From positions 14,710,615-14,774,614 of the forward strand of contig OY986969.1 of assembly GCA_963920575.1 (NCBI GenBank): a DNA stretch of 64,000 bases, given 5' to 3'. The notes under the pieces were generated by a model, which worked only from the letters and a program-made list of their open reading frames with translations, did no database searches and was not told the DNA's origin. Positions 10,441-22,712 of this stretch are shown here, piece after piece. The position numbers were made by a program, and so were the translations under genes. Within the stretch, counting starts at the first letter, position 1. Every line of letters begins with the position of its first letter. This stretch comes from Narthecium ossifragum. Taxonomy: Eukaryota; Streptophyta; Magnoliopsida; Dioscoreales; Nartheciaceae.

Positions 10441-12012
10441 TGATGAGAATGAATAATGTTATATTTTTATCCCTTAATACTTAGTCTCCTATGCTTATTT
10501 AGTTCCTAAATACACTCATTATTCTTATATTTTGATTTAGGATGCAATTGAAGTTCTTAAGTAGAAAAGAAGCTGGAAAGAGTGCATGAATCAACTTTAA
10601 GGATTAATCTGTACCTTCTCATGCAGAACCAGATGATGTGCCATATATGGTTGGAAAGCTCTTGAAGTCTAAATTCTGGAGAATTTTACGGTTCGTGATT
10701 CCGAGTTTCCTAGAGGAAGTTACGGCAATTTTAGTACCGATGGCGCAGTCTGGATGGCAGAACAGTAATACGCTGGAACGTTCGAGCGATCCGACACCCA
10801 GAGAAGGATCGATTGGACTATGCAGAATCGTGACAGAACATGTATTTTTTGGCTGAACGTGGTTCGATCGATCCATTCATCCATCTTAAGGGGTCCGATC
10901 GATCGGACTCAAAAATAGCCAGAGAAGGTGGATTTTTACGCATCCGATCGATCCAGCGCCCATAGTTCGATCGATCGGACTCGGGCGTAACTAGAAATTG
11001 AAGAGTTTAATGAGACCGATCGATCCAACACCCCGAGAAGGATCGATCGGACTTTCCCAGTAAAGAAAATCAACGATTGTGATCTAATCCGAGAGTGGAT
11101 ACACTTGAGGCTATAAATAGGACTCTTTCTAGGGTTTGAGGGGGGATTCTTGGACACTTTTGGCTGCTCTTTCTCCTCCTTTATATTTTTTCTAGGTTTT
11201 ATCTTGTTTATTGGAATCTTTTGAGGATTGTTCTCGATGGCCCTGCGTGGCTAAATCTTGATCCTTGGTCGAGGAGACTGAAACCTCGGAATCAATGAAA
11301 TTGTGAGATCTAATTTGTTTTTATTGTTCAGTTTATAGATGAGTATTGAATGTTCTTCTGTTATTAAATATTCATGATTGTCTTGTCTAATTGCTAGGAG
11401 CGCTACTAGTTTATTATTCATTGTGATCTACTGCTAGGTTGGATATCAAATCCGGAATTGTTTGATCCCTCTAATCTGCGAAGCAACTAAGGTTTAATAA
11501 TCTACTGCGTTTCAGAGATTGTTAGGTCTTAGGAAGAATATTTGACTAGATTAAATGCAAACGCTTATGCTTGTGTTGTTTAGCTTCATCGATCTCCTTA
11601 TTCTTAACGCTGCTACTAGATTAAATCTACAGCGCTTGTCTTAGGTTGTCTAGTAGTTAGGGTTGATTAGATCGCTTGTTTCTAATTAACTATGATTGAG
11701 GAGAGATTCGGATTTCATTCGAACGGTGAATATTCATGGTATGAATTAATTGGTACTTGCATCTATGATCAGTTGTTGGATTCCGATGGTGGATGTTGAC
11801 TCAGACCAAGGTTTGTTCTCTAGATTCAACTTGTTTCTTCGTTTTAGATTATTTCTTTATTGTTTTTCCTCACATTTAAAAACCCCCCTATCTTTGTTCA
11901 CTTAGCACAAAACTAGACTAAACACTCTTCGTGGGATCGACTCGTATTCGCACTACTACATTTATCGTAACGAGTATTGGATTTATTTTTGAGTGCCTGC
12001 GACAGCACATCA
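10441..12012 (+). repeat. 3' LTR of gag-only Athila element
   Basis: It has the same TGATGAG start and CACATCA end as the 5' LTR, 1572 bp. The TATA-like box is at 11111-11120. The main difference from the 5' LTR is the loss of one CGATCGATCGG-containing unit near 10902; otherwise only scattered substitutions and one- or few-base indels are seen. Confidence 0.93.
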
Positions 12013-12640
12013 CCTAGCTAATGAACCCATAACTAAGTATTAACCAAGAATCCATTAAGCTCTTAAGAACAATCATGAACCAAGAATAGTCTTAGCTTCA
12101 ACCCGGCTTTGACATAAACTCATTCATTCATAGATCCTGTAAGATTAGGGAATGAACCCTCACCCAATCTCACATAAAACAATCTATAATACTTCTATTG
12201 GCCAGATAAAGGTATTGAAGATCTCAGTTATAATAATGAATGAAACAAGAAATATAAACTGATTAAATAAATATGATCCAATAACATAGAATGATTCTGT
12301 TAGGCTACATCGGTACCTTAGAGAAGAACTAGCCACTCATGTTCATCATGAGGGAAACAAAACTAATGAAGAAATAAGATGAGAAAAAGAAAAGAAAACC
12401 AAGCCTTGAACCAGTCTCCTCTCCTCCAAACGCTGCCAAAAAGCCCCCCTCAAAACCTAGAATGAGTCCTATTTATAGCCTTAAGTGTCTCCATCCTCGG
12501 ATTAGATCTAAACTGTTGATTTTCTTCACTCGGAAAGTAGGATCGATCCTTCCATAGGTGTAGGATCAATCTGTTGCATCAAAATCTTCACTTTCTAACT
12601 ACGCCCGACTCAGATCGATCCTTCTCAGTAAGATGGATAG

Positions 12641-15107
12641 TGTCGCGCCCCGACCTGCGAAAGCCCAACCGGGCCGGGCGACGCGAACCGGAACCTAACA
12701 AACACGGAAAACAAAGCGACGAGGGTTCCCTCTAACCTATTGGTCTCCCTAGCAGTTCACCAAAAGCATCCCCAAGATAAAGATACAATATAATAATGAA
12801 ACCTCGAACCACAGATTTAAAACTCAAGTGTTAAATATACAAATCCTCAGAGAGGGGAAGATTCAAAATACAACATCACTCCCCTAGGAGACTATCTAAC
12901 ATAGGATAAAAGTAGTAAATGATCACCACCTCTCAAAGTCCACCAGGCGCCGCCGCACCGCCGACCAACTGCCCGGTAGGGGCCAAGGAAGAAGAACTGA
13001 CGCCCGCACCTACAAAACGCAGCCCGGGTAGGTGTGAGCACTAAGCTCAGTAGGGATCTACACTACGACACACAGAAGGAAGAGGGAAACGCAACAGTGT
13101 CGCCCCCAAGCAAAGCCTAGGTGTATCACAGGGGCCCCATAACCCCACCGGATACCCCTGAGAGCCCCAGTCATGGTCTTCCAGCGAACTGGTCACACAC
13201 TGGGTCACACTCAGTAAGGCAGAAAATGGCACTGCCACTCACAACAGGATCCTAAGCACTGTTGGCGGATAGCACCGCTGGGTAGTCACACCTGCCACCC
13301 AAGAGTTTAGAAGGACTGGATACCGGCTACACCTCGACTTGGCTCGAGGCCGACACGACCTCTAAACATCAAACACAACAGTGTACCAGTCATCTAAGCC
13401 TATCACAAGATTCGACTGGACACCACAATTCAAACCGGGTCCAAACTACCCAACCCCGGTTCTAGGGCTAAGTCCGAGCTTCCAGACTCGGGACGGTGAC
13501 CCAAGGATCACCCACGCCCTAACCAATGCAACTAATGCACAATCAACAATGTATGCTATGACATACACAGATAAGAAGTAGAGCATGCAACAGTATGACA
13601 AATATCATATAAGTCTACTGGATCGCTGCAGCGGTACCACCAACCGCAGACAGCCGATCCGCAGCGGGTCCCGGCATTACGACGGTACCACGACCGTCAA
13701 CCGCGGACTCCTGCAACGGGAAGCAACCCCGAAAACCGCTCGATGAACAGTAACAATATAATATTATATTCTGAAATATAATATTATATTCAAACACCCA
13801 AAACCACTACTTAGGGGCTAATTGATCTCGTCGATCCGATGTCCAAACGACGTCGGATTCAAGATCCAACTTAGCCACCAGTAGATGTATATACCTGGAT
13901 CAACATATCCAAAATCCACAAACATCCAACGGTTGGATTAACGGGAAAGCATTAATCAAAATCGCTAAATATAGATCATAAAACACCTTCAGCCAGCCTT
14001 GGGATCGATCCTACCAAAATTGGGATCGATCCTAAGGCATCAAACCAGCTTCCCATTAAATTTCGGAAACGCAGCCCTTCAGCAAACAATTCATAAGAAC
14101 TCGTACATAAATGGGAAAAATATGAAACAAGATGGAATGGAAAGCTAACGAATAGTTCTACAACTCTTATGTTTATGAAAAGCCATGATTATGTACTCAC
14201 CGGCCGGAAAACTCGCCGCAAGCCGGCTGTTTCTCAAGAACAGCAGAAAACCAGAAATCCGAGACTAATCATCCATAAAACCTACTCAAATCTCAACTGA
14301 TTAACATGAAACTTAAATCAGTTATTCTATAAGGCATAAAGAAACAAACAAAGCAAGGATCAACAAGATCAAACGGCTAGATCTCAAGAAAACCCGAAAA
14401 GAATATCAGTAGGTATAACCCTACTTAGCTGCGCTTTCCTCGGCTGATTCCCCGCGAGTTGATCACCAACAAGCCTCTAAACCACTTCAGGGATCTTCCT
14501 CTCGTTGTCACGAATCAAACGATCCAAAGAACACCCAATTTGATGGTCGGAGGAGGGAGAACGGAGGAGGAGAAGGTGGCTGCCGGAAAAACAGGGGAAG
14601 AGCAACGTCGGGAGAGAAGAAAAGAGAAGAAGAAGAAGGAAGGGAAGAAGAAAAGGAGGGGAAAGGGGGGAGGGGACAGCCGGGAAAGAGGGGAAAAAGT
14701 GAGGGGAGGGGAGGGAAAGTCCTCCCCCTCTGACAGGGGAGAGCGACGGCCAACGGCGGCCGTCCTCGCGAAGCAGAAAAACCAACCGACCTATGAATGA
14801 TCGATCCTTCCTCAAGGGAGGATCGATCCTTCATGACGATTCACAAGGCTTTCTGGCACGAAGAGGATCGATCCCTTAGCCATAGAGGATCGATCCTTTG
14901 TGTGCTGAAAGCTAAACTTGGGCAAGAACTCAAGCCCAAGTCCGGATCTTTCGATCCCGGGTCCACCTAGCCATTCTAAACAAACACTAACACATACAAG
15001 GCCAGTGTGTGCACACGCGGGTGTGAAACAAACCAACAAGGCCCAATTTACCAAATTGCCCTTGCGGTCTACAACGAGCCACAGGGGTAGAGGGGCCGGT
15101 CCTCACA
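12641..15107 (-). repeat. Del-type solo LTR with TSD GATAG
   Basis: It begins TGTCGCGCCCCGACC and ends GGTCCTCACA (plus strand), 2467 bp, with exact 5-bp duplications GATAG at 12636-12640 and 15108-15112. There is no PBS, internal region or second LTR, so it is the product of LTR-LTR recombination that removed an element. The orientation is minus by comparison with A and A'. It has GGATCGATCC palindromes near 14000-14030 and 14797-14900, and a duplicated AT-rich stretch at 13750-13795. The purine-rich 14530-14720 segment gives spurious overlapping ORFs on both strands. Confidence 0.93.
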
Positions 15108-15584
15108 GATAGTATGATCGATCCTACTGTGCACATCTGAAAAGTATGCGTTCTGTCAGGTTGCTTGCATAAAAGGATGGATCCTTTTAGGGAGAAGGAT
15201 CGATCGATCGGACCTTTGCTCGGACTTCCAGCTTATTTTCCTTTCTGCCATCCAGACTGCGCCATCGGTACTAAAATTGTCGTAACTTCCTCTAGGAAAC
15301 TCGGAATCACGAACCGTAAAATTCTCCAGAAACTAGACTCCATGAGCTTTCCAATTATATATGGCACATATTCTGGTTCTTCATGAGCAGGTACAGTTTA
15401 ATCTTTCAAGTTGACCCACGTAATCTTTTCAGCTTCTTTGCTCCTTTTTCCTGCATTTTCCAAACAGCTATGTGAAGCAACATATATATATATAAATAGT
15501 AATAAAGAGGATAATTAAGGATGAAAAATCCTGTAATTAAACTACTTATAAGGCTATTCAGAGTGCACTTTCATGCACTCATCA

Positions 15585-15830
15585 GTCAGCCAATCTATAC
15601 CGAGAATCATGTCAAACCCGACCATGTCTAGCACCCGAAGGTGTAGAAAGATACGGAGGCCCCCAACCTCCAACTCACAAGAACGGCAGATCTACTCAAC
15701 ACGAGCCCCTCTGTCGACTGGTGTGTCTAGGTGTAGTGTGACTCCAAGTGGCTCCGTCTCTAGCCCTTGTGATGCCACACACTCACTAGCTAGAAAGGAA
15801 TGTGACGACCCAAAATCTATCAGTACATTT
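15585..15830 (-). pseudogene. Del/Tekay protease fragment of element A
   Basis: Minus-strand translation gives VNVLIDFGSSHSFLASECVA and, further on, LEVGGLRIFLHLRVLDMVGFDMILGIDWL. This is the aspartic protease of a chromovirus gag-pol and normally matures the polyprotein. The catalytic triad reads DFG instead of DTG, and a stop separates the halves. It ends abruptly at 15585, where the Athila LTR begins; the RT, RNase H and integrase that should follow are absent. Confidence 0.8.
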
Positions 15831-16920
15831 ACGAATGAACTGAAAAGCTGAAAGGTACCTCTGAAAACTGGAGGGTCAACTGGAGCTGGTGGAAGAGCTA
15901 GTGTCCGCTGGATGGCGGGTGCTGGTAGGGCTGGAAAGGTGGCTGGACTCTATCTGGGTACTCGCGGTCTGGAAGCGCGTAGACCCCCTCTCTGGAACCG
16001 CCTCGACCTCCGACGCGACCTCTGCCTCTCCCGGCTCCTGGTGTCCGCAAACCTCCGCCCGCTCCACCACGAACGGACTGTGCTCTCAACGTCTGACAGT
16101 CTCAGTGAAAATGCTCTGTCTGTTGGCACTCGTAGCACACGGGAGGTCCAAGCGCTAGGTACTAGCTCTGGCCTCCTCCCGCAGACGTCTATCCCTGAGG
16201 CCCAGTTGTGAGAAGTGGCTGGCCTCCCTGCCTGGGCTGCTGCTGGTGCCGTGGGTACCTCTACCGTGGCCTCCACGGACCTCCTCTATCCTGAGCTGCT
16301 CTCTGCGACTGGCCTCTACCACTGGCACTCGCAAACGACACCGGCTGGACTGCCCTAGGCCCCGACTCCTGCAACTGAGCCTCTACTGCTAAGGCATAGT
16401 TCAGCGCCTCTGCATACGTGCAAGCGCGCTGTGCTGCGATCAGCCGTCTGAGCTCGGGCCTAAGCCCCCACTGAAACTGCTCAGCTCTGACGAGAGGGTC
16501 CGCCGATACTGCCCCGGCAAACCTGGCGAGTCTAGTGAGCCTAGTTGCATACTGCACTACGGACTGAGCACCCTGAGAAAGGGTCAGGTACTCACAGACT
16601 AGGGTCGAGCACGCACTGCGGGGAAAGTACACGCCAAGAAAAGACGAACAAAACACGGCCCACGATGGGTCACTCCCGTCCCTGGCGGCCTGAACAGAAC
16701 GTGGCAAGTCTGACCCGAACCCGGTCATCCTGGACGAACTGAGTGTCAAGGACGCGACTGACTCCCTCCAGCCAGTCGTCCGCCACCGCTGGATCGCCCT
16801 AGCACCGCTGAACCTAGGCGGGTTCAGCCTCTGGAAGTCGATCACCCAATTCGCAACAGCACGTGGGTTGAGTGGAGGAGAGTCCTTCTCGAAGACAAAA
16901 GAAGCATCCTCCTCCATCAC
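15831..16920 (-). pseudogene. Del/Tekay gag of element A
   Basis: From about 16920 to 16261 the minus strand is open for 219 residues and reads as chromovirus gag. It begins MMEEDASFVFEKDSP, then VANWVIDFQRLNPPRFSGA, FLGVYFPRSACSTLVCEYLTL, QGAQSVVQYATRLTRLARFA and ALNYALAVEAQLQ. A frame change follows near 16270. A CCHC zinc knuckle (CYECQQTEHFH, stop, DC) can be read at about 16105-16150 with a stop inside it. Gag would form the particle and bind RNA; this copy is broken. It sits between the PBS (17246) and the protease, as expected for a minus-strand element. Confidence 0.85.
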
Positions 16921-17245
16921 GACCTCAATGCTCGGCTATGGCTCTGGTGCAGGTGCCCGGGGCAGGGCTGCGTTGGCCCCTAAGACCCGTCGGGCGACAC
17001 ACTCATCTTGCGCACTACCACGACCCAAGACTGGATAGCTAGCCCGGCTCCCTACCATCTGCACGTTTACCGAGATGACAAGCGTCCACTTGTAAGAGAC
17101 CAAAACACCACAGCAATCACTAAGGCAAAAGCATATCACATACGAACAAGAACAAGCACACATAGATGCTCTACTCCTAGAACTATCCCAATCCATGCTC
17201 AAACCTTAACCGCAAGCCTAATCCTATGCCTCGGCCCTTCAGCCT

Positions 17246-17257
17246 GCTCTGATACCA
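17246..17257 (-). other. Primer binding site, tRNA-Met type (element A)
   Basis: The minus strand reads TGGTATCAGAGC, the common plant retrotransposon site complementary to initiator tRNA-Met, 3 bases from the LTR end at 17261. It fixes 17261 as the inner edge of the 5' LTR. Confidence 0.9.
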
Positions 17258-20164
17258 AGTTGTCACACCCCGACCCAGAAAACCTATCCAGGCCGAGACG
17301 TGAGGGTTTCTATTACTATTCACATCCAATCTGGCGCGATACAATTGCGAAAAAACAGAGATTATTCAATAACATTTGACTTCCAAGGATAAAGCTGTAA
17401 TTTAAACATCCAACAACCCATGACTAGCAGAATTATGATTCAATTTAAAATTAACATCAAGTTGTACTATTTAGACATCCGGTACAAATCCTTATCAAAA
17501 ACTCCTCCAAGGGAAAAGATTATACATTTAACCCAAAAATCCTCGAAGGATGTCTATAATATACACAATCTATCAAAAGTACAACTGCTCTCCCAGAAAT
17601 ACACCTCAAGTAGTCGTCGCGCCGCTAAAAGCTGATCCAGCCGGCTCTACTGAAGAAGAACTGGCGCATGTACTTGCAAAACGCAGCCCGGGTAGGAGTG
17701 AGCGATAAGCTCAGTAGGGTTCTACTCTACGACAGACTGAAGGGAGGAAACCAACAATTGTGATGTCTGTCCGCTCAAGTCTAAAAAATGTCACGGGGTC
17801 CCACAACCCCTATCGACTCCCCAAGGGATCCTACTCTTCTCAACCGACCACGCTGGGAACATCAACCAACACGCTGGGAGGAACAAGAACCAAAACTAGT
17901 AGGATCACCCTTACCCAGGCAGTGGCCTGGGGACCATGTCAGGGACATCGACAACCATCCTTAGCACTTGGCCTTGGAGAAACACCACGACCTCTAAACC
18001 TCAAGGACAACATGATATAGCCAACTAAATCATATCCTCGATAACATAAAGATTCCAATAATACAATCACGCTCTAAACCTTGCTACCCATCCACGGTTC
18101 TAAGCCTAGATCCAATGTCACGCCCCGACCCAGAAAACCCATCCAGGCCGAGGCGTGAGGGTTCCTACTCTACTCAATCATCACTGGCGCATTTAGAATA
18201 AAATAAAAACAACTAATCTAACAATTGATCTGGGGTCAATATAGAAATTCAATTATAATTCAAGATTCAGATACAATATTAAATCCTCAAAAATCCTTAC
18301 AAAAGGAAATTATACATTAAATAATTCATCAAGATTGAATGAACCCCAAGTCCTCGAACACCTCCAAAGACGACGCGCCACCATGTGCCTGTCCAGTTGG
18401 GATCTACAGAAGAAGAGCTGACGTCTGCACCTGCAAAACGCAGCCCGGGTAGGAGTGAGCAATAAGCTCAGCAGGTTTCTATACTACGACACACAGAAGG
18501 AAGCGGGAAACGCAATAGTGTCGCCCTCAAGTAGGACCTGGGTGTATACAGGGGTCCCATAACCCCACCGCGTGTCCCTGAGGCCCAGGAGCAACACTCA
18601 GTAGCAGGAACAGCACTGGCGACAGCACAACTGCAGGGAACGGCACTGCAGGCGGGAAAAAAAACACCGCTGGGTAGGCAACTCCTCTACCCCAGGGTCC
18701 GCACAGTGGGACACCGGCTACACCTCAGCATCCGACTCAAGGCCGACACGACCTCTACAAACATCAAGCAACAAGTGTACCAGTCATCTAAGCCTATCAT
18801 CGAATCGACTGGACACCACAATTCAATCGGCTCCAAACAACCCAACCCCGGTCCTAGGGCTAAGTCCGAGCTTCCAGCCTCGGGACGGCGACCCAAGGAT
18901 CACCCACGCCCTAACCAATGCAACTAATGCACAATCAATGCCATGTATGATCATACACAAATATAACAGTTCAGGCATGGAACACGATGTCAAACATTAT
19001 ATAAGGGCCAGGCGCAGCACACAGCCCGCCTAAGGGTATGCATAGCATCAGTCTAGAATAAAGCAGATAAAAGGGCACTCAGGCCTACAACGGGAAGCAA
19101 CCCCAGCTAAACTATCAACAGCTATGATAGCAATATAATAATATTATATTCAAAGCTTAGGGCAAACGTAAGGCCCATTTATCTACACATCCCAAGGGAG
19201 GCGCGGCTCCCCTGGTTCAACCACAAGCCACGCACGGGCTTAAACAGATATAATAATAATAATATATCTAAGATAATATCGAAAAACTAGAATTATCAAT
19301 ATTAACGCAAATGATCTTGATAACTTCAGAAAATCGTATCTTTCAATCCAACCGTCCGATTGATGTGTAACTTGAGATGCCTACTCAACAACATACCCCG
19401 AATCACATATCCAAAAACTGGATCGATCGGATAAACGAAAGTAGATCAAAACATATAATTTCGGTTAAATCTCAGATTAGATAAACCCAATTAAAATCCC
19501 TTCAAAAATAAATTGGATTTAAACCAAAATTTCCAGATCACGCCTAAATATCACTAAGATCATCCCTCCAAAAATCAGCTCAATTAAATATATAAAAACC
19601 ACTTAAATCCTCACTTTAAACCAGCTGCCCTGTTTCAGCACAGTCAGCTTACTTAATTCACCAAAAATTATACGTTGCTCCAAAAATCATGAAACCAGTT
19701 GGCACTGAAAGCTAACGCATAGATCTACAACTTGTATTTAGAAATCTAACTCAGATCATGCACGTAGAAGCCGGAAAACAAGCTAGAACACCACTGTTCT
19801 GCTAGAACAGAAAATCCGGAAATCAAGAGATGAAAAACATGCTTAAATCCATATCAAATCAAATCCAATTCCTACCAAACTTCAATCAGGTGTCAAGCAA
19901 GCCATAACACACCATCTAGCATATTTTAACTCAAGAACAATCAAACACAAAGACTAACAGCCCCTAATCAAACCTTAAATAAGAAACCTACCGATTACAC
20001 GCTTTCCTTGGCTGAATCCCGCGAATCTGAGCACCAATCCAGAATGGAACCAAGCCAGGGATCTTCCTCACGTTTCTGAGAATCTAACGAGCCTTCAAAC
20101 ACTCATTTTGGTGGCCGGAGGAGAGAGAACGGAGGGAGAGAAATCTCAGCCGGAAGAAAGAAAA

Positions 20165-20212
20165 GAGAGAAAGAAAAGAAGAAGAAGAAGAAGAAGAAGA
20201 AGAAGAAGAAGA
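20165..20212. repeat. (AAG)n microsatellite
   Basis: A run of gaa/aag triplets lies inside the solo LTR and creates a meaningless Arg-rich ORF. Confidence 0.85.
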
Positions 20213-20226
20213 GTGGGTATTATACA

Positions 20227-20273
20227 CGGGTACTGTAGCTACAGTAGCCGCCCTACTGTAGCTACAGTACCCG
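20227..20273. repeat. Perfect inverted repeat, 21-base arms, 5-base loop
   Basis: The left arm (20227-20247) contains actgtagctacagt, the loop is ccgcc, and the right arm (20253-20273) is its exact reverse complement. Each arm is itself built around the palindrome CTGTAGCTACAG. Confidence 0.95.
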
Positions 20274-20590
20274 ACTGCTACAGTAGCCGCCAGCTAGGGT
20301 GGCGGCGATCCGACTGCCCATCTCAATCCTTCCCGATCGAGCCTCGATCTTCTGATCGAGAATACCTATGAGAATCTAATCAAAAACAAATAACAATCAG
20401 AGGCCGTGTGTGTACATCGCAGGTGTGAAACCAACTGCCAAGGCGCAATTTACCAAATTGCCCTTGGGGTCTTCGTGATCAACCCGATCGTGGAACAAGG
20501 CCAAACGGGCCAGACCCTCGACCTAACGCGGTCGGACCGGGTTGGAAGAGCGGGTCCTCACATCCAAGCTACCCGAGAGCCTCGGATCGG

Positions 20591-21572
20591 TGACAAGTGC
20601 ATGAAATTGCACTCTGAACATGACTAAGAGCAGCTTATTTGCTGAGTTTTCATAATTAATATAGATGATTTTGTTCGTATATGTTGCTTCACAAAGTTAT
20701 TTATATTATGCAGAAAATTGAAGTAATGATTGGTCTTTAATGCCAAAACTGTACCTTCTAAGAACGAATCAGATGATGTTCCATACATGGTTGGAAAGTT
20801 CTGGAAGTCTAGTTTCCGAGAGTTTTTACGGTTCGTGATTTGGAGTTTCGTAGAGCAAGATATACCATTTTTAATACGCGAGGTGCATGAAGGAGCAAGC
20901 AACCACGGAATAAGAAGATCGATCTGATCCAAAAGAAGATCGATTTATGTTTGTGCTCGGATGCTGACAGAGAATTGACAGAGAGCCTTTTCCCTATGAA
21001 GATCGATTTATGTTCAAGAAGATCGAGCCTTTTCCCTATGAAGATTGATTTATGTTCAAGAAGATCGATCCTTTTCCCTATGAAGATCGATCTTAGTCGG
21101 GGCGACCCAGATTACAGAAAATGAAGAAAGTACAGTTTCGTCGACTGGTAGGAAAATATTCCGAAAATATTTTCTGCAAGTCCAAATATTCTGAGATTTT
21201 AACATGTGATAGAAGGTTCAGAGATCTACAACTTTTCAGTTGGACATTTTGTGAGATTCAGGATGGTGTGATAGCAGATTGGATGAATAGATGAAGTTAG
21301 ACAAGCTGAAAAACTGTTCTATCAAAGATGAGAAGAATATTCGTCAAATATTTCAGATAACTCAGAATATTATGAAATCTTTGGGATCTAACAGAAGACT
21401 TCCTAATCTACAACGTTCGTGTTGAGCACGTTTCCAAATTTCGATTGGATTGGACCCAGTTGTGTCCGGAATAGGGATGCTAGGATTAATTAAGGAAATC
21501 CGAGTTGCACCAGAAGTCCAACTCAACTAAAACCCTAATTTCGGGAGTTCCCCTATATATATGTTTATTTAT
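20591..21572 (+). repeat. Truncated 5' LTR of the deleted Athila element
   Basis: It starts TGACAAGTGCATG (the intact copy has TGATGAGTGCATG) and tracks the 3' LTR until tatatatgtttattt near 21570, where integrase coding begins. It carries 42-bp tandem units at 20986, 21028 and 21070, each with an AGATCGAT-type palindrome; the 3' LTR has only one equivalent. Confidence 0.88.
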
Positions 21573-22712
21573 GCGCCGTTGTGTCCCTGATTATGAAATA
21601 GAAAGCATCATTACATTCTGTCACTCTCATGCATGTGGAGCCCATTTTTCGATGAAAACGACTGCTGCTAAAAATTTTCAATGTGGTTTTTACTGGCCTA
21701 CTATATTTCGTGATGTTAACATTTTCTGCAGATTCTGTGATAGATGACTAACGTTAGGAGCTTTATCTAGAAGACATATGATGCCTTTGAACCCCATTCA
21801 AGCTGTAGAGATTTTTTATTATTGGGGTTTATGGGACCCTTTCCTTCTTCTTTTTGCTATTTATATATATTGTTAGCTGTGGAATACGTGTCTAAGTGGG
21901 TGGAGGCTATTGCATGTAGGAATAATGATCATTCCACTGTCATCAAGTTTCTTAAAGAGCATGTTTTGTCTAGATTTGGTACTCCTAGGGTTATTATTAG
22001 CGACCAAGGATTGCATTTTTGTAACCGCTCTTTTGAGGCTTTGATGCGTAGGTATGGAGTCACACATAAGCTTTCCACTGCTTATCATCCACAGACGAAT
22101 GGCCAAGCTGAATTAGCAAGTAAAGAGATAAAGCAAATCCTAGAAAAGACAGTGAGCCATAACCGAAAAGACTAGTCCTTGAGGCTATCAGATGCGCTGT
22201 GGGCATATCGCACATCCTACAAGACTACCCTGGGGATGTCGCCATTTCGTCTAGTTTATGGAAAACCATGTCATCTTCCAGTTGAGTTAGAACATAAGGC
22301 ATATTGGGCTATTAAGTCACTAAATTTTACTTTGGATGCTGCAGGTCAGGAATGGAAACTCCAGCTGTCTGAGCTTGAGGAACTCAGGAATGATGCTTAT
22401 GAGAGTTCCAGGATATTCAAGGCAAAAACAAAGGCCTACCACGACCAGCGGATCCTGAGGAAAACGTTTCAAGAAGGGCAGCAAGTCTACCTGTATGACG
22501 CGCGACTACACTTACATTCCGGGAAGCTGAGATCACGCTGGACAGGCCCCTTCACCGTTAGGATAATATTTGAGAATGGGGTTGTGGATATTGAAGACCC
22601 GAAGGATGGGAGGCTATTCAAGGCTAATGGACAACGACTGAAGCCAATCCCAGAGAAGGTGGCCACTTATGAGTGTCATGTTCCTCTCGTAGATCCTGTC
22701 TACGAGGGATGA
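21573..22712 (+). pseudogene. Athila integrase
   Basis: The N-terminal zinc-binding segment can be read (HSHACGAHFSMKTTAAKNF, then FCRFCDR), with a stop at 21745. After a frameshift the catalytic core follows (21822-22175: GFMGPFPSSF, VEYVSKWVEAIACRN, IISDQGLHFCNRSFEAL, AYHPQTNGQAE). The Asp expected just before FMGPFP, the first residue of the DDE triad, is missing; the second Asp (ISDQG) and the Glu (GQAE) remain. An in-frame TAG at 22173-22175 replaces a Trp, then 22179-22712 is open to the end ([45 protein letters not shown]). Clear Athila similarity; not functional. Confidence 0.9.

Larger units (their letters stand above)
5962..12012 (+). mobile_element. Gag-only Athila-type LTR retrotransposon with intact ends
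   Basis: A complete insertion of 6051 bp with exact 5-bp target duplications CCTAG (5957-5961 and 12013-12017). It has two near-identical LTRs, an Athila-type primer binding site right after the 5' LTR, a purine tract right before the 3' LTR, and one gag-like ORF. No protease, RT, RNase H or integrase is visible in the 2.9-kb interior, so it must have moved using enzymes from a related element. The close match of its LTRs suggests a recent insertion. It lies inside the related Athila LTR 5600-15584. Confidence 0.93.
5600..15584 (-). repeat. Athila-type solo LTR, split by two nested insertions
   Basis: The three pieces are 5600-5956, 12018-12635 and 15113-15584, about 1.45 kb in all. On the minus strand it starts TGATGAGTGCATGAAAGTGC (at 15584) and ends near TTTATTCATCA (at 5600). 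The ctctgtgggtacgatactcg segment near its end and the conserved block at 15240-15370 match the other Athila-type LTRs here. Its flanks are CTATT on the left and GTCAG on the right, so there is no target duplication. The left flank is LTR C and the right flank is a Del protease, two unrelated sequences. Palindromes (GGATCGATCC and relatives) lie at 12538-12620 and 15118-15212. Confidence 0.78.
18116..20562 (-). repeat. Del-type solo LTR with TSD TCCAA
   Basis: It starts TGTCACGCCCCGACC and ends CGGGTCCTCACA, 2447 bp, with exact duplications TCCAA at 18111-18115 and 20563-20567. It lies inside the 5' LTR of element A. It contains a GAA repeat (20165-20212) and a perfect hairpin (20227-20273). 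No coding content is seen. Confidence 0.93.

Noticed and set aside
14459..14834. ORFs of about 110 codons on both strands
   Set aside because: They come from a purine-rich low-complexity tract inside a solo LTR.
15889..16276. Plus-strand ORFs of up to 99 codons
   Set aside because: They are antisense to the minus-strand gag and zinc knuckle of element A.
17246..17257. Possible tRNA-Met gene
   Set aside because: Only the 12-base primer binding site is present, next to an LTR; no cloverleaf can be formed.
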